Assembly: GCF_003385895.1 (NCBI RefSeq)
Contig: NZ_QRDQ01000007.1
Coordinates: 744,001 to 808,000, forward strand
DNA from: Flavobacterium cutihirudinis
Lineage (GTDB): Bacteria > Bacteroidota > Bacteroidia > Flavobacteriales > Flavobacteriaceae
DNA: 64,000 nucleotides
Direction: 5' to 3'
The notes below the pieces were generated by a model. It saw only the letters and a program-made list of their open reading frames with translations, did not search any database and was not told where the DNA came from. The position numbers and the translations under genes were made by a program. Every line of letters begins with the position of its first letter. Within the stretch, counting starts at the first letter, position 1. Positions 18,203 through 27,081 of this stretch are shown one piece after another.

Positions 18203-18703
18203 ATGATTAAGATTACCGAAGCATTTGTTGAAGATATTGCTAAAATTCAAGAAATTGCACACATAACTTGGCCAATAACATATGGCGAAATTTTGACTAC
18301 AGAACAATTAGATTATATGTTGGATCTTATTTATTCTGATGAAGCTTTATCAAAACAAATTCAGGATAAAGAACAATTGTTTTATTTGATTTCAGATTCA
18401 GAATCAGTAATTGGTTTTATCGGAATTGAACACAATTATAAAAATGAAGCGATAACTAAAATCCATAAAATCTACCTTTTACCGGAAACGCAAGGGAAAG
18501 GTTATGGTAAAATTGTTTTTGAATCTATTGAAAAACTGGCTTTAGAGAATAATTCAGAACAACTTTTGTTAAATGTTAACCGATTTAATACTGCTTTAAA
18601 TTTCTATAAAAAGCTTGGTTTTGATATTAAAGAAACGGTCGATATTGAAATTGGAAATGGATATTTAATGGAAGATTATGTGATGGGTAAAAAGCTAGTT
18701 TAG
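18203..18703 (+). CDS. GNAT family N-acetyltransferase
   Basis: 166 residues with the GNAT fold: an N-terminal substrate part (IAHITWPITYGEILTTEQLDYML), the acetyl-CoA loop IYLLPETQGKGYGKIVFESIEKLA (Gln-Gly-x-Gly-Lys/Tyr motif, about 93-115) and the C-terminal NRFNTALNFYKKLGF motif. The acceptor substrate is unknown. It starts 3 bases after guaC, so it is co-transcribed with it. Its last four bases overlap the end of the convergent gene at 18700-19173. Confidence 0.88.
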   Translation: MIKITEAFVEDIAKIQEIAHITWPITYGEILTTEQLDYMLDLIYSDEALSKQIQDKEQLFYLISDSESVIGFIGIEHNYKNEAITKIHKIYLLPETQGKGYGKIVFESIEKLALENNSEQLLLNVNRFNTALNFYKKLGFDIKETVDIEIGNGYLMEDYVMGKKLV

Positions 18704-19173
18704 CCAAGAGTATTTACACGGAAATCAAAGAAAGTCTTATTGGTTAAATTATATTTTATATTCCAATAATAACTGCCGCCATCTGAAATATATTGGCATA
18801 CAGTTTTCCATTTGTCTTCTTTGTTTTTGTTAAAAAAAGGTTGGTTTTCATTTTCTCTCCATAGAAAATTTATATAAATAATCTTTTCGCCTTTGTCGTT
18901 AAAAAAGCCAATATATTGTCTATTATAGTTGTTTAAGTTTTTATGTATTAATGGTTTGAATTTATTAGTGTTTATGATTTCAATATTCTCATTTAATGAA
19001 ATTTCTAGTTCAGTGACTTCATCTGAAGTCGGAGTAAAACGTTTCAGATTATCGAAAAGATAGCAATCACAATCCTTTGGAAATATTACTCCTTTATCAT
19101 CAAATAAAATTGTTTTTTGGGAATAAGTTATTAGATGGACAATTAAAAAAAAGAATATAGTTAGTTTTTTCAT
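18700..19173 (-). CDS. Secreted protein of unknown function
   Basis: 157 residues. A signal peptide (MKKLTIFFFLIVHLITYS) is followed by a mature domain of about 138 residues with DCDCYLFDNLKRFTPT near residue 35 and a YISDGGSYYWNIKYNL segment near 130. No family is recognised. It likely acts in the periplasm or outside. The stop codon overlaps the stop of the GNAT gene tail-to-tail by four bases (TTAG). It lies 34 bases downstream of the pentapeptide-repeat gene on the same strand and may share its transcript. Confidence 0.7.
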   Translation of the reverse strand: MKKLTIFFFLIVHLITYSQKTILFDDKGVIFPKDCDCYLFDNLKRFTPTSDEVTELEISLNENIEIINTNKFKPLIHKNLNNYNRQYIGFFNDKGEKIIYINFLWRENENQPFFNKNKEDKWKTVCQYISDGGSYYWNIKYNLTNKTFFDFRVNTLG

Positions 19174-19207
19174 TTCGCTTTATCTTAAAATCTTAATTAA
19201 ATTTTAC

Positions 19208-19786
19208 TCAACTCACAAGTACATCATACTTAAACAACAAACCTTTCACTTCCTTCAAAGAAAAAACAGCTTTCTTCAATTTAGTTTTGGATGGATCAAT
19301 AGTATAATTATAACTCGTTTTAAAATCAGCCTTGTTGGCGATGGCTTTGTCGAATTCTGAACGATACAAATCGCAATTATAAAAAACAACACTAGTGAGA
19401 TCTGCCGCCATAAAATCTACTGCTATTAAACTACAATTGGTAAAAATTGTTCCTTTAAGTTTTAAAGTATAAAACTTCGAAAAATCCAATATACAATCAT
19501 TAAATTCTATTTCGAAAATTAATTTGTCGCACATGGCAAAATTAACTTCTTTGATCTCGCATCGGTTAAATCTTGCGGTTCTGAAAGCTACATAATTTAT
19601 TTTGGCTTCGTTAAAGATACAATCATTAAAAACGCAGTCGATAAAGGTGACAGCAAGAAAAGTGCAGGCAGAGAAATTACAATTATTAAAGACACAGCAT
19701 TCAAAGTCTTTAAAATTAAGATCTTCTTTTGCGTAAATCGTTTTATTGTATTTTTTGTCAAGAAAATATTCGCTTTCTTTTTTCAA
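19208..19786 (-). CDS. Pentapeptide-repeat protein, Qnr/McbG-like
   Basis: 192 residues made almost wholly of A(D/N)Lxx-type five-residue coils, such as CVFNNCNFSACTFLAVTFID and ADLTSVVFYNCDLYRSEFDK. They predict a right-handed quadrilateral beta-helix. The end, ...DPSKTKLKKAVFSLKEVKGLLFKYDV, strongly resembles the C-terminal dimerisation tail of Qnr-type gyrase-protecting proteins. The length also fits (about 215 for Qnr). The activity (DNA mimicry toward gyrase) is inferred and untested; many chromosomal pentapeptide proteins do nothing of the sort. Confidence 0.8.
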   Translation of the reverse strand: MKKESEYFLDKKYNKTIYAKEDLNFKDFECCVFNNCNFSACTFLAVTFIDCVFNDCIFNEAKINYVAFRTARFNRCEIKEVNFAMCDKLIFEIEFNDCILDFSKFYTLKLKGTIFTNCSLIAVDFMAADLTSVVFYNCDLYRSEFDKAIANKADFKTSYNYTIDPSKTKLKKAVFSLKEVKGLLFKYDVLVS

Positions 19787-20003
19787 TTTAGTAACTCGTT
19801 TTTTAAGAGTGAAAAGGTACTAATTTGTGACAAAATAGAAAGTGAAAAATGTTAATCATTTTAAAATGCTATTTATGTGTATGAAAGAAAGTTACGATTT
19901 CTTTTCGTCTTATCTTTTTTAGGATATTAAGCTAATATCTTGAAAATTAGCTATATATTTACAATGGAATTGATTATTGTTTCTAAAAAATTAAAGCTTG
20001 CAA

Positions 20004-21275
20004 ATGGTAAAATTTTTAAAAAATAATTATTTTCAGAAGAAATATAAAATCTTAGGATTTTTGCTTTTTATTCAATTTAGTCTGACCGCACAAACAGCTA
20101 TAGATAGCTCGAAGATTTGTCCTCCCAAAACAATATTAGAAATCTTTAAAAAAAGAGATTCAATTTACGTTGTAAAACCCATTAAAAACAGTTTTTTTCT
20201 TGTAATTCCGGCCATTGGCTCGCAGCCTGCAACAGGATTTTTCTTTGGTGGTGTGGCACAATATACTTTTAAAGGAAAAGAAAAAGCTGATAAATACTCC
20301 ATTGCCAATTTAGGAATCACTTATACAACTAAAAAACAGTGGTTGGTAAACGTCAAGAACAATATTTTGCTAAAAAACAATAAGATATTTTTGAGTGGCG
20401 ATTATCGGTTATATATATTTTCGCAGCCCAATTATGGTTTAGGTACTGATATTATTCCACCTCGTCGAGATCAGGTTCCTGGTTTCAGCATCGATTCGAT
20501 TGCGCAGCCAATGGATTATAATTATTTTAAATTTCACCAAGCAGCTTCTTTTGAAGTACGAAAGAATTTTTATGTTGGTGGAGGAATAAATATCGATTGG
20601 TATTCGAGTATTGTAGATAAAGATCTTGACGTTGCTAACGGGAAATTTACCTATCATTACGACTACAACCAAAAATATGGATTTAATGACAAAGAATATT
20701 TTCTGAACGGAATGAGCCTTAATTTGGTTTATGATTCCAGAGATAATCAGGTGAACGCTACGCATGGCTGGTTTGCTAATATAAATTATCGTTTTAATCC
20801 AGTTTTGTTTGACAATCAGGAAGTAAGTAATGTTCTTTATGCTGAATACCGAAATTTCATTCCGGTTTCGGCAAAAGATCCCCGATATATTTTGGCGCTT
20901 TGGACGTATGGGCAATTTGTAACTAAAGGTAAAGTGCCGTATCTCAATTTGCCAGCCATAGGCTGGGATCAGCGAAGCAGGAGTGGAGAAGGATATACGC
21001 AAGGATTGTTCAGAGGAACTAATTTGGTTTATCTCGCAACCGAATTCAGATTTCCTTTAAGCTGTAATCAAATGTTTAGCGGAACGGTTTTTACCAATTT
21101 TGTAACAACAAGTAACCCTGATACAAACACAAAATTATTTCATGCCATTCAGCCCGCTGCGGGAGTTGGTTTGCGAATTTTAATAGACAAAGCAACGAGA
21201 ACCAACCTAATTGTCGATTATGCGTGGGGTAATAATTCAAAAGGATTTTACTTAAATGCAGGAGAAACTTTCTAA
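20004..21275 (+). CDS. BamA/TamA family (Omp85-like) outer-membrane barrel
   Basis: 423 residues from the ATG at 20004; a TTG two codons upstream is an alternative. A signal peptide (hydrophobic about 15-30, ending LTAQ) is followed by a C-terminal-type 16-strand barrel: IPAIGSQPATGFFFGGVAQY, LNLVYDSRDNQVNATHGWFA (a typical surface-antigen domain motif), and repeated amphipathic strands to the end. POTRA domains are absent, so this is the barrel-only class and not the essential BamA. Role unknown, perhaps transport of a lipid or polypeptide. A two-component system follows after 144 bases. Confidence 0.8.
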   Translation: MVKFLKNNYFQKKYKILGFLLFIQFSLTAQTAIDSSKICPPKTILEIFKKRDSIYVVKPIKNSFFLVIPAIGSQPATGFFFGGVAQYTFKGKEKADKYSIANLGITYTTKKQWLVNVKNNILLKNNKIFLSGDYRLYIFSQPNYGLGTDIIPPRRDQVPGFSIDSIAQPMDYNYFKFHQAASFEVRKNFYVGGGINIDWYSSIVDKDLDVANGKFTYHYDYNQKYGFNDKEYFLNGMSLNLVYDSRDNQVNATHGWFANINYRFNPVLFDNQEVSNVLYAEYRNFIPVSAKDPRYILALWTYGQFVTKGKVPYLNLPAIGWDQRSRSGEGYTQGLFRGTNLVYLATEFRFPLSCNQMFSGTVFTNFVTTSNPDTNTKLFHAIQPAAGVGLRILIDKATRTNLIVDYAWGNNSKGFYLNAGETF

Positions 21276-21393
21276 TTACAGCAGATTCTTTCTGAAAAAT
21301 AGAAGACTCATTTTTTTCTGCTCATAAAACGTTATTGTTCATAATAAAATCATAATTCTGATGATTTACAACATTATTTCTGAACTCAATCCT

Positions 21394-21401
21394 TATTTTT
21401 G
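21394..21401 (+). promoter_or_regulatory. -7 box of the two-component operon
   Basis: TATTTTTG lies 18 bases upstream of the response-regulator ATG. Confidence 0.55.
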
Positions 21402-21419
21402 TTGTATAACCACGATTAA

Positions 21420-22094
21420 ATGAAATTACTTATAGTCGAAGATGAACCAAATCTTCTTTCCATTTTGCGTAAAGGATTTGCTGAAAACAATAATGAAGTA
21501 AGCGTAGCACTCGATGGCAAAACGGCTCTCGAGATGATTCATAATTATAATTTTGATGTAATTGTATTGGACGTTATGCTTCCGGACATTAACGGAATCG
21601 AAATTTGCAGAAGATTGCGCGCGAGCAAAAATTTTGTTCCAATCTTGCTTTTGACTGCTTTGGGAACTTCAGAAAATATTGTAACCGGACTTAATGCCGG
21701 TGCCGACGACTATTTGGTTAAGCCTTTTAAATTTGGAGAACTTGATGCAAGGGTAAATGCATTAAACAGAAGAGCAAATCAGGAAACTGAAAAAATTGAT
21801 ACGATACAAATTGGCGATTTAGAAATAAATGGCAAGGCAAAAACAGTAAAAAGAGATAATGAAACTATTGTTTTGACTGCCAAAGAGTTTAAATTACTGT
21901 ATTATCTGGCTAAGAATACGGGACGTATTGTTTCTAGAGATCAGATTTTGGACAATGTGTGGGACATCAATTTTGATATGAATACCAATGTTGTAGATGT
22001 TTATATTACCTATTTAAGAAAAAAAGTAGATAAACCGTTTAAAACTAAACTGATTCATACCATGAAAGGTTTAGGATATGTGATAAAACCTTAA
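21420..22094 (+). CDS. OmpR/PhoB-type response regulator
   Basis: 224 residues. The receiver domain (1-118) has acidic Glu-Asp-Glu at 7-9, the phospho-acceptor Asp in VIVLDVMLPD (about 51), Thr in LLLTA and Lys in LVKPF. The winged-helix DNA-binding domain (about 128-224) ends in VDVYITYLRKKVDKPF and IHTMKGLGYVIKP. It is encoded one base ahead of its partner kinase. Target genes are unknown; the outer-membrane barrel gene just upstream is one candidate. Confidence 0.95.
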   Translation: MKLLIVEDEPNLLSILRKGFAENNNEVSVALDGKTALEMIHNYNFDVIVLDVMLPDINGIEICRRLRASKNFVPILLLTALGTSENIVTGLNAGADDYLVKPFKFGELDARVNALNRRANQETEKIDTIQIGDLEINGKAKTVKRDNETIVLTAKEFKLLYYLAKNTGRIVSRDQILDNVWDINFDMNTNVVDVYITYLRKKVDKPFKTKLIHTMKGLGYVIKP

Positions 22095-22095
22095 A

Positions 22096-23499
22096 ATGGA
22101 TATAAGAAAAAGAATAACTTATACATATGTAGCGCTTTCTACTTTTAGTACTTTATTACTGTGCCTTATAGTACTTATTTTATTTAAAGAAAATAACCGC
22201 TATCATTTCCTGAAGCGATTAGAAGACCGCGCAAAAATTGTTGCGTCAATTCATTTTCAAAAAGATCCTGAAAAAAGTAAATATTATAGTAATCTTAAAA
22301 GAAATGGACTCGAAGAGCTCATCGAAGAAGAAGAATATGTACTTAAAATAAACAGTGCTAATAGTTTTGATTATAATACAAACCTAAATCTTCCTAATTC
22401 ATTTTATTCTAATATCCTGGAAACAGGAAAAGATTATTTTGAGACAAACAGTAAATATTATTTAGGTCAGGTTTTTACAGAACACAATCAAAAATACATT
22501 GTAATTGTTGGTGCGAGAGACCGTAGAGGAAAAACAACTACTATTTATATTGTAAAAATTTTGCTTTTTGGCGGAATCGGATTTGTGATTCTGGCGTTTT
22601 TATTGGGACGTTTTTTAGCAAAAAAAGTAATTAATCCTGTAGCAAGAATTACAAAAGAAGTTAATAGAATTAGTGCTTCAAACCTTCATAACAGATTGCC
22701 CGAAGTTAAAAACTCAGATGAAATTTCAGATCTTACGGCTACTTTCAATGATATGCTCGATCGTCTGGAAACTTCATTTGAAATACAGGCAAATTTCATC
22801 AATAACGCTTCTCATGAATTAAAAACTCCAATTACGACAATTATTGCCGAGTCGGAAATTATGCTTTTGAAGGAACGTGAAGTTGCTGAATATGTGCAAT
22901 CGTTAGAAAATATTTACAGTCAGGCATCACGATTAGGAAATTTGACCGAAAGTTTATTAAAGCTTACGCAAACAGGTTATGATGGTAATAAACAGGTTTT
23001 GGATATTGCCAGAATTGATGAGTTATTATTGGATGTAAAATCAGATTTAGACAAAATATATCCGGATAATCGTGTGAGTATTAAACTTAATTTTGCTCCA
23101 AAGGATTCTAATTTGCTTTTAATTCCCTGCAACAAGCCACTTTTAGAATTAGCGATTAATAATATTATTACAAATGGTGTAAAGTATTCTGATAACAATG
23201 AGGTTTTTGTAACGCTGTCTGCCAATCAGGACGCTATTAAAATTGCAATAAACGATATCGGAATCGGAATTCCTCCAGAGGATATTCCGCATTTATATGA
23301 ACCTTTTTTCAGAGGTAAAATTGCAGCCAAATATATTGGTTACGGTTTAGGTCTTCCGTTGGCGTCAAAAATCATTCGTATGCATGATGGTGAAATCCAG
23401 GTTCAGTCCGAACAGAATAAAGGGACCATTGTGACTATTATTTTTGCAAAAGCCAAAATTAAGAAGAACAACATTAAAAAATCTAATGTTGAATCTTAG
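22096..23499 (+). CDS. EnvZ-type sensor histidine kinase
   Basis: 467 residues. A first membrane helix (about 8-30), a periplasmic sensor of about 120 residues and a second helix (about 153-175) are followed by HAMP (about 177-230). HisKA comes next with the phospho-accepting His in NNASHELKTPITT (about 240), then HATPase_c with N box, DIGIGIPPEDIPHLYEPFFRG and GYGLGLPLASKII. It phosphorylates the regulator encoded immediately upstream. The ligand cannot be told. A GGAGGGGT hairpin closes the operon. Confidence 0.95.
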   Translation: MDIRKRITYTYVALSTFSTLLLCLIVLILFKENNRYHFLKRLEDRAKIVASIHFQKDPEKSKYYSNLKRNGLEELIEEEEYVLKINSANSFDYNTNLNLPNSFYSNILETGKDYFETNSKYYLGQVFTEHNQKYIVIVGARDRRGKTTTIYIVKILLFGGIGFVILAFLLGRFLAKKVINPVARITKEVNRISASNLHNRLPEVKNSDEISDLTATFNDMLDRLETSFEIQANFINNASHELKTPITTIIAESEIMLLKEREVAEYVQSLENIYSQASRLGNLTESLLKLTQTGYDGNKQVLDIARIDELLLDVKSDLDKIYPDNRVSIKLNFAPKDSNLLLIPCNKPLLELAINNIITNGVKYSDNNEVFVTLSANQDAIKIAINDIGIGIPPEDIPHLYEPFFRGKIAAKYIGYGLGLPLASKIIRMHDGEIQVQSEQNKGTIVTIIFAKAKIKKNNIKKSNVES

Positions 23500-23520
23500 A
23501 AAATTCTAATTTAAGATTAA

Positions 23521-23548
23521 GACCCCTCTAATTTTGGAGGGGTTATTT
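23521..23548 (+). terminator. Terminator after the two-component operon
   Basis: ACCCCTC pairs with GAGGGGT around TAATTTTG, followed by a short T-rich stretch. Confidence 0.65.
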
Positions 23549-23576
23549 TGTATGTATAAACTAAAAGATTATACAT

Positions 23577-24299
23577 ATGAAAAATTTCCTTATACCGACG
23601 ACTTTAAAAGATGATACAATTGCAGCAGTAAAATCGGCAATTACACAATCTAAAAATACAGACTGCGAAATCATATTAATGATGGTTTCAGAAACTCCAG
23701 ATGCTTTTTCATCGTCTAACTTCTTACGTGAAATGCGTACTGGGCTAACCAAAAGTCAGGAAGAAGTTTTAGAAACTTGCAGATATATGATTGATCATAC
23801 AAAAAACTGCAAAATTACAATTCACAATCAATACGGACTTTCATCTCCAATTTTCAGAAGAATTATCGAACACTTTTCTGTAAAACTAGTCGTTCTGACG
23901 TATTCTTATAAACAGGAAACAAAACGTATTCATCAGTATTTGGTTCAATTGGCCGGAAATCAAAAATGTCCAATTCTTCATTTAGGAAACGAGCAGTTAA
24001 AAGAAGATTTTTCAAAAGCACTTTATATCGAAAACAGCAACGCAAATATGCATGTTAAAGACGTTCAGCAGTTTTTGAATGATAATTTCTCCTATGAAAT
24101 CGTCAGCCAAACAGCTAAAACAGATGAAAACTACGATGAGATAGCGCCTTACTTATCTGAAGCAATTTCTAAATACGAAATTGATTTGCTTGTAGAAACA
24201 AGAAAAGGGGAGAAAATTAAATTCAAAAAGAATAAAAAAGAAAGCATAAACGAAAAACTGGGACTTCCGGTTCTTTCACTTTATGAAGAAATGGTATAA
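23577..24299 (+). CDS. Universal-stress-protein-like protein
   Basis: 240 residues. The first 140 residues follow a Rossmann-like alternation: MKNFLIPTTLKDDTIAAVKSA, CEIILMMVSE, a helical insert, and VKLVVLTYSYKQETKRIHQYLVQLAG. This matches the layout of universal stress proteins, but the classic ATP-binding Gly-x-x-Gly signature is not evident. The second half (CPILHLGNEQLKEDF... to PVLSLYEEMV) may be a second degenerate USP unit. It starts 39 bases before a bestrophin gene in what is probably one operon. Function is inferred only weakly. Confidence 0.55.
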   Translation: MKNFLIPTTLKDDTIAAVKSAITQSKNTDCEIILMMVSETPDAFSSSNFLREMRTGLTKSQEEVLETCRYMIDHTKNCKITIHNQYGLSSPIFRRIIEHFSVKLVVLTYSYKQETKRIHQYLVQLAGNQKCPILHLGNEQLKEDFSKALYIENSNANMHVKDVQQFLNDNFSYEIVSQTAKTDENYDEIAPYLSEAISKYEIDLLVETRKGEKIKFKKNKKESINEKLGLPVLSLYEEMV

Positions 24300-24338
24300 A
24301 GCCATTCGTAGCTAAATTTTAATTTTAAAACCGAAAGT

Positions 24339-25286
24339 ATGTTATTAAAGAAAAGAGTTCCAATGAAGTACGTTCTCGGGAAAGTTAAAGTTGAAATCGT
24401 GTTGGTATTGGTTTACACGATTTTATTTGAAATTTTTCACCATTATTTTATCAATTTACCTGTAGATATTCCTATTGCTATTCCAACCATGATTGGTACC
24501 ATTATATCGCTATTATTGGCCTTCAAATCAAATCAGGCTTATGACAGATGGTGGGAAGCGAGGATTGTTTGGGGTGCGATTGTAAACGATTCGAGAACAT
24601 TAATTCGTCAGGTATTGACGTTTTATAAAGATCCGGATTTTTCTGTTGAAGCTAGTGAATTCAAAGAAAATTTCGCAAAAAGGCAAATTGCCTGGTGTTA
24701 TAGTTTAGGTAATGCACTTCGAAATAAAGATGCAATAAAGCCTATTAAAGATTTGGTAAGCGATGAAGAATTGCGTTATATAAAAAATCATCAAAACATT
24801 CCAAATGCAATTCTGATGCTGCATGCGCGCGATCTTAGAAATGCAAAAAATGATAAGAAAATCAATATGTACCAACAGGTAGAAATTGATAATACCTTAT
24901 CAAGATTATGCGACGAAATGGGAAAATGTGAGCGAATTAAAAACACAATATTTCCAACAACATATAGTATGTATATCCGATTAACATTGTGTTTATTCGT
25001 TTTACTGCTTCCGTTTGGATTGACAAGTGTTTTAAGTTGGTTTGCGATTCCATTAATTACAGCTATTTCGACTGCTTTTTTCTTAATAGAAAGAATGGCA
25101 ATTCATTTGCAGGATCCGTTTGAGAATCGCCCAACAGATACGCCAATGACCACTATTGCAAATACAATCGAAAAAAATCTGAAGCAAATGCTGAACGAAT
25201 ATCAAAGCGAATTTGATATTATAAAAGAGTTTGATTTAAAAGATGAACCTAAGAAAGTCGAAAGCGACGCTTATTTCGTTCTATAA
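24339..25286 (+). CDS. Bestrophin family anion channel
   Basis: 315 residues. The bestrophin core motif AFKSNQAYDRWWEARIVWGAIVNDSRTL lies near 65-90, followed by alternating soluble helices and two membrane helices near 205-250 (LTLCLFVLLLPFGLTSVLSWFAIPLI). The LQDPFENRPTDTPM motif is the conserved cytosolic neck region. Bacterial bestrophins form pentameric chloride or cation channels in the inner membrane. The gene lies 39 bases after the USP-like gene, so the two are likely co-transcribed. A compact terminator follows. Confidence 0.93.
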   Translation: MLLKKRVPMKYVLGKVKVEIVLVLVYTILFEIFHHYFINLPVDIPIAIPTMIGTIISLLLAFKSNQAYDRWWEARIVWGAIVNDSRTLIRQVLTFYKDPDFSVEASEFKENFAKRQIAWCYSLGNALRNKDAIKPIKDLVSDEELRYIKNHQNIPNAILMLHARDLRNAKNDKKINMYQQVEIDNTLSRLCDEMGKCERIKNTIFPTTYSMYIRLTLCLFVLLLPFGLTSVLSWFAIPLITAISTAFFLIERMAIHLQDPFENRPTDTPMTTIANTIEKNLKQMLNEYQSEFDIIKEFDLKDEPKKVESDAYFVL

Positions 25287-25320
25287 ATTGATTTTTGGTT
25301 TCTTATATTTGTTAATTGAC

Positions 25321-25348
25321 AACGCCTTTACGGGCGTTATTTTTTATT
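25321..25348 (+). terminator. Terminator after the bestrophin gene
   Basis: AACGCC pairs with GGCGTT around a TTTACG loop, then an AT-rich tail containing six T residues. Confidence 0.75.
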
Positions 25349-25383
25349 ATAAAACCCCGCTGGCTGTAATTCTTGTTTTTATC

Positions 25384-25533
25384 TAACACATAGAAACATA
25401 GTCCCGAAGCTTCGGGATTATGTAAAAAAAGAATACAAAAAGAAACTAGTTTCTAACACATAGCTAACTATGTTTATTTTAAATAAGTGAAACGCCTTTT
25501 TCGAATGTCATTTGTCTATGTATCTATGTGTTA
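25384..25533. repeat. Inverted repeat TAACACATAG(A)AACATAG enclosing a CCCGAAGCTTCGGG palindrome
   Basis: Arms 25384-25401 and 25516-25533 match as reverse complements with one mismatch. The loop contains a perfect TCCCGAAGCTTCGGGA palindrome (25402-25417) and a third copy of CTAACACATAGC. The block fills the spacer between two convergent genes. Confidence 0.75.
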
Positions 25534-25562
25534 AAATAATTTGTACTCAATGGGTTATAAAA

Positions 25563-26981
25563 CTATTTGGTGGCTAATTTTCCTAAAGTTTGAATAGATT
25601 GTCTCAATTCATTACTCCACGGAAGTCCGAAACTTAGGCGCATACAATTTGAAAACTGATCTTGAAACGAAAAGATTCGGCCCGGCGCAATACTAATATT
25701 GTGCTGCATTGCCAAATGATAAAATGCCGCAGTATCGACGCTTTTGTCTAATTCTACCCAAAGAAAAAAACCGCCTTGTGGCTGACTTACCTTTGTTCCC
25801 GCCGGAAATGATTCTAAAACTGTATTGATATAATTATTACAATTATGATTTAGAATCTGACGTATTTTTCTAAGATGATTTTCATAACGTCCATTTTTAA
25901 GAAAATCGCCCACGACTTCATGTGTAATCGTAGGTGAGGAGAGCGAATGATAAATTTTATTACGCAAAATTTGTTTTTTAAACTTTCCGGGCGAAACCCA
26001 GCCTACGCGATATCCGGGTGAAAGTGTTTTAGAAACCGAGCTACAGCAAAGTACAATGCCGCTTTCATCATAGGTTTTGCAATTTGTTGGTCGGCTGGAG
26101 CCAAAGTATAAATCGCCGTGAATATCATCTTCAATCAGCGGAATATTATAAAATTCCATCAATCTTACGACTTCAATTTTGTGTTCAGCCGGCATCATAC
26201 TTCCGGAAGGATTACTGAAATTGCTCATCAACAGGCAAAGTTTTACTTTTTTAGAAGCAAGTGCTTTTTTCAATGCCTCCAGTTCAATTCCGGTAGTCAT
26301 ATTGGTAGGCAATTCCATTATATACAAACCCAATGATTTGGCAAGTTGCAAGATGCCGAAATAAGCGGGACTTTCTGTAATAATGGTATCTCCGGGTTTT
26401 GTAAGCGTCATTAAACAATGCGAAATAGCACTTGTGCAGCCCGGCATTGTAATGATATCTTCTTCCGTAAGAGATCCGCCCCAGGTAAACGACCACCTTG
26501 CAATTTCTCTTCTCAGATTCAGATTGCCTTTAACCTGATCGTAACTCGTTCCACTATTGGGCAATGAACGCATCGCCTGAATCATTCCTTTATTTAATTT
26601 CGCTATAGGCAGCAACTCATTTGATGGAAAACCCAACGAAAGCATCGTAATATTTTTGTCCGTCATATTGCCGTACACCTGATCAATTAAATCTTCGCGA
26701 TCTATGTTTGCGCCTTTTAAAATTGGACTGCTCGGAGAAGGTTCCGTAATTATTCGTGCAGAGGTGTTGCTTACATAATAACCTGATTGTGGTCTGGATT
26801 CAATAAGCGATCGGCTTTCTACTTCATAATATGCTTTGCTCACGGTGCTCATACTGTAACCCGTTTCAGCGCATACTTCACGAATTGACGGAAGTTTATC
26901 TCCAACACTTAAAACACCCGATTTTATTTGTTTTTCGATCCTGTCCGCAAACTGAAGATAGAGGTAATTTGAATTTTTCAT
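25563..26981 (-). CDS. MocR family regulator (GntR HTH fused to aminotransferase domain)
   Basis: 472 residues. An N-terminal GntR winged helix (about 5-75: YLQFADRIEKQIKSGVLSVGDKLPSIREVCAETGYSMSTV) is joined to a fold-type I aminotransferase domain. The PLP lysine lies in SSVSKTLSPGYRVGW (about 315), and SNFSNPSG is also conserved. MocR regulators use PLP as cofactor or ligand to control nearby genes. It is divergent from an EamA transporter gene only 100 bases away, the usual arrangement for a MocR and its target. The target is inferred from position. Confidence 0.93.
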   Translation of the reverse strand: MKNSNYLYLQFADRIEKQIKSGVLSVGDKLPSIREVCAETGYSMSTVSKAYYEVESRSLIESRPQSGYYVSNTSARIITEPSPSSPILKGANIDREDLIDQVYGNMTDKNITMLSLGFPSNELLPIAKLNKGMIQAMRSLPNSGTSYDQVKGNLNLRREIARWSFTWGGSLTEEDIITMPGCTSAISHCLMTLTKPGDTIITESPAYFGILQLAKSLGLYIMELPTNMTTGIELEALKKALASKKVKLCLLMSNFSNPSGSMMPAEHKIEVVRLMEFYNIPLIEDDIHGDLYFGSSRPTNCKTYDESGIVLCCSSVSKTLSPGYRVGWVSPGKFKKQILRNKIYHSLSSPTITHEVVGDFLKNGRYENHLRKIRQILNHNCNNYINTVLESFPAGTKVSQPQGGFFLWVELDKSVDTAAFYHLAMQHNISIAPGRIFSFQDQFSNCMRLSFGLPWSNELRQSIQTLGKLATK

Positions 26982-27081
26982 AAAAAAAAACTGTTATGGT
27001 GCAATTTACAAAAACTGTATCTGTATTGCTATTTTATTTTTTAGAAATTTGTTTCACCAAGAAAATTAAAAACGAAACACT

